Below the pieces are notes generated by a model. That model was not told where the DNA came from, searched no databases, and saw only the letters and a program-made list of their open reading frames with translations. A stretch of DNA of 46,176 nucleotides from a virus. Shown here piece by piece: positions 45,959-46,176 of the stretch. Location: IMG/VR virus record IMGVR_UViG_3300021600_000011, positions 1-46,176 of that record. The stretch is one strand, 5' to 3'. The translations under genes and the position numbers were made by a program. Each line of letters opens with the position of its first letter. Position 1 is the stretch's first letter.

Positions 45959-46169
45959 TTTTCATGCACAAAGATGTCCAAGCCGCTGTTCGAGCTAACA
46001 CGAAGATGGCCGACTCTGAACCGTGAATCATTCCTAGTTCGTTGCAAATCACTGCGCTGTAAAGAGCCGCATTCGGATGAACGTCTTTTCCGACTTCTTT
46101 CATCCAGCCATGAAGCTGATTGATGCGGTCGTTCGCCTTCTTGAAGTCTGCCTCAATAATTTCGCGCAC
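45948..46169 (-). CDS. ORF reaching the right edge of the window (73 residues or longer)
   Basis: The annotated start is GTG 46169, but the frame is open to the last base, so the gene may begin outside the window. The product has a helical front (ADFKKANDRINQLHGWM) and a hydrophobic middle (HPNAALYSAVICNELG) with a few cysteines. It overlaps the sulfotransferase-like gene. No family is recognised. Confidence 0.45.
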   Translation of the reverse strand: MREIIEADFKKANDRINQLHGWMKEVGKDVHPNAALYSAVICNELGMIHGSESAIFVLARTAAWTSLCMKNER

Positions 46170-46176
46170 TTGACTC

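Noticed and set aside
1-46176. CRISPR array, tRNA genes or integrase with attachment site
   Set aside because: No regularly spaced repeats, no cloverleaf sequences in gaps and no recombinase motifs were found.

Overview
The window is almost entirely the genome of a tailed double-stranded DNA bacteriophage. It has a large terminase, portal, scaffold-like, capsid, tail-tube, fibre and internal virion proteins, a lysis set, and a RecT/RecE/SSB/RuvC/primase-helicase replication set. The tail genes (adapter, stopper or tubular protein B, three internal virion-like proteins, no tape measure) suggest a podovirus-like particle. I see no integrase, repressor, DNA polymerase, RNA polymerase, tRNA or CRISPR array, and no bacterial housekeeping gene. 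The host cannot be named. Many start codons lack a Shine-Dalgarno sequence, and a set of early genes starts in a shared CCCATG context, so the host may rely little on Shine-Dalgarno pairing.

Layout. (1) 1-6078, minus strand: virion tail operon read right to left (fibre, stopper, collar-like, adapter, internal virion protein, then a second internal protein cut by the window start). (2) 6133-15971, plus strand: large terminase, zinc-ribbon protein, portal, a five-gene glycan and methyl-transfer cassette, a small protein and a scaffold-like protein, ending in a hairpin terminator. (3) 16036-23282, minus strand: small-subunit-terminase-like protein, nuclease-like protein, two tiny ORFs, major capsid protein, an HNH endonuclease between two near-identical terminators, small virion or fibre-associated proteins, a long fibre, and a lysis group with an overlapping spanin-like pair. 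(4) 23452-39681, plus strand: early region. It holds about a dozen small unknown genes, a CoiA-like nuclease, a lytic transglycosylase, a hairpin-rich segment at 28119-28345, an excisionase-like DNA-binding protein, HNH endonucleases, RecT- and RecE-like recombination proteins, helicase, SSB, RuvC-like resolvase and an archaeo-eukaryotic-type primase fused to a RepA-like helicase. (5) 39678-46176, minus strand: small virion-associated proteins, three internal virion-like proteins, a sulfotransferase-like protein and a last ORF running to the window end.

The two ends are related. Bases 1-429 match 44119-44547 without gaps; the first 123 bases are identical and about 17 differences follow. The neighbouring genes (434-1312 and 44552-45409) are diverged versions of one protein. 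If the ends are overlapped, the minus-strand order becomes fibre, stopper, collar, adapter, three internal virion proteins and two small proteins, which is a sensible tail operon on a circle of about 44.1 kb. The simplest reading is a circular or circularly permuted phage genome whose assembly ran past its start into a variant strain. A real duplication of the module cannot be excluded from the sequence alone.

Functionally, the early region prepares host DNA and replication. Replication would be primed by the phage primase-helicase and would use a host polymerase. Recombination proteins and the RuvC-like enzyme would process concatemers, and the terminase would package them through the portal. 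The sugar- and methyl-transfer cassette inside the head operon may decorate virion or host-surface glycans.
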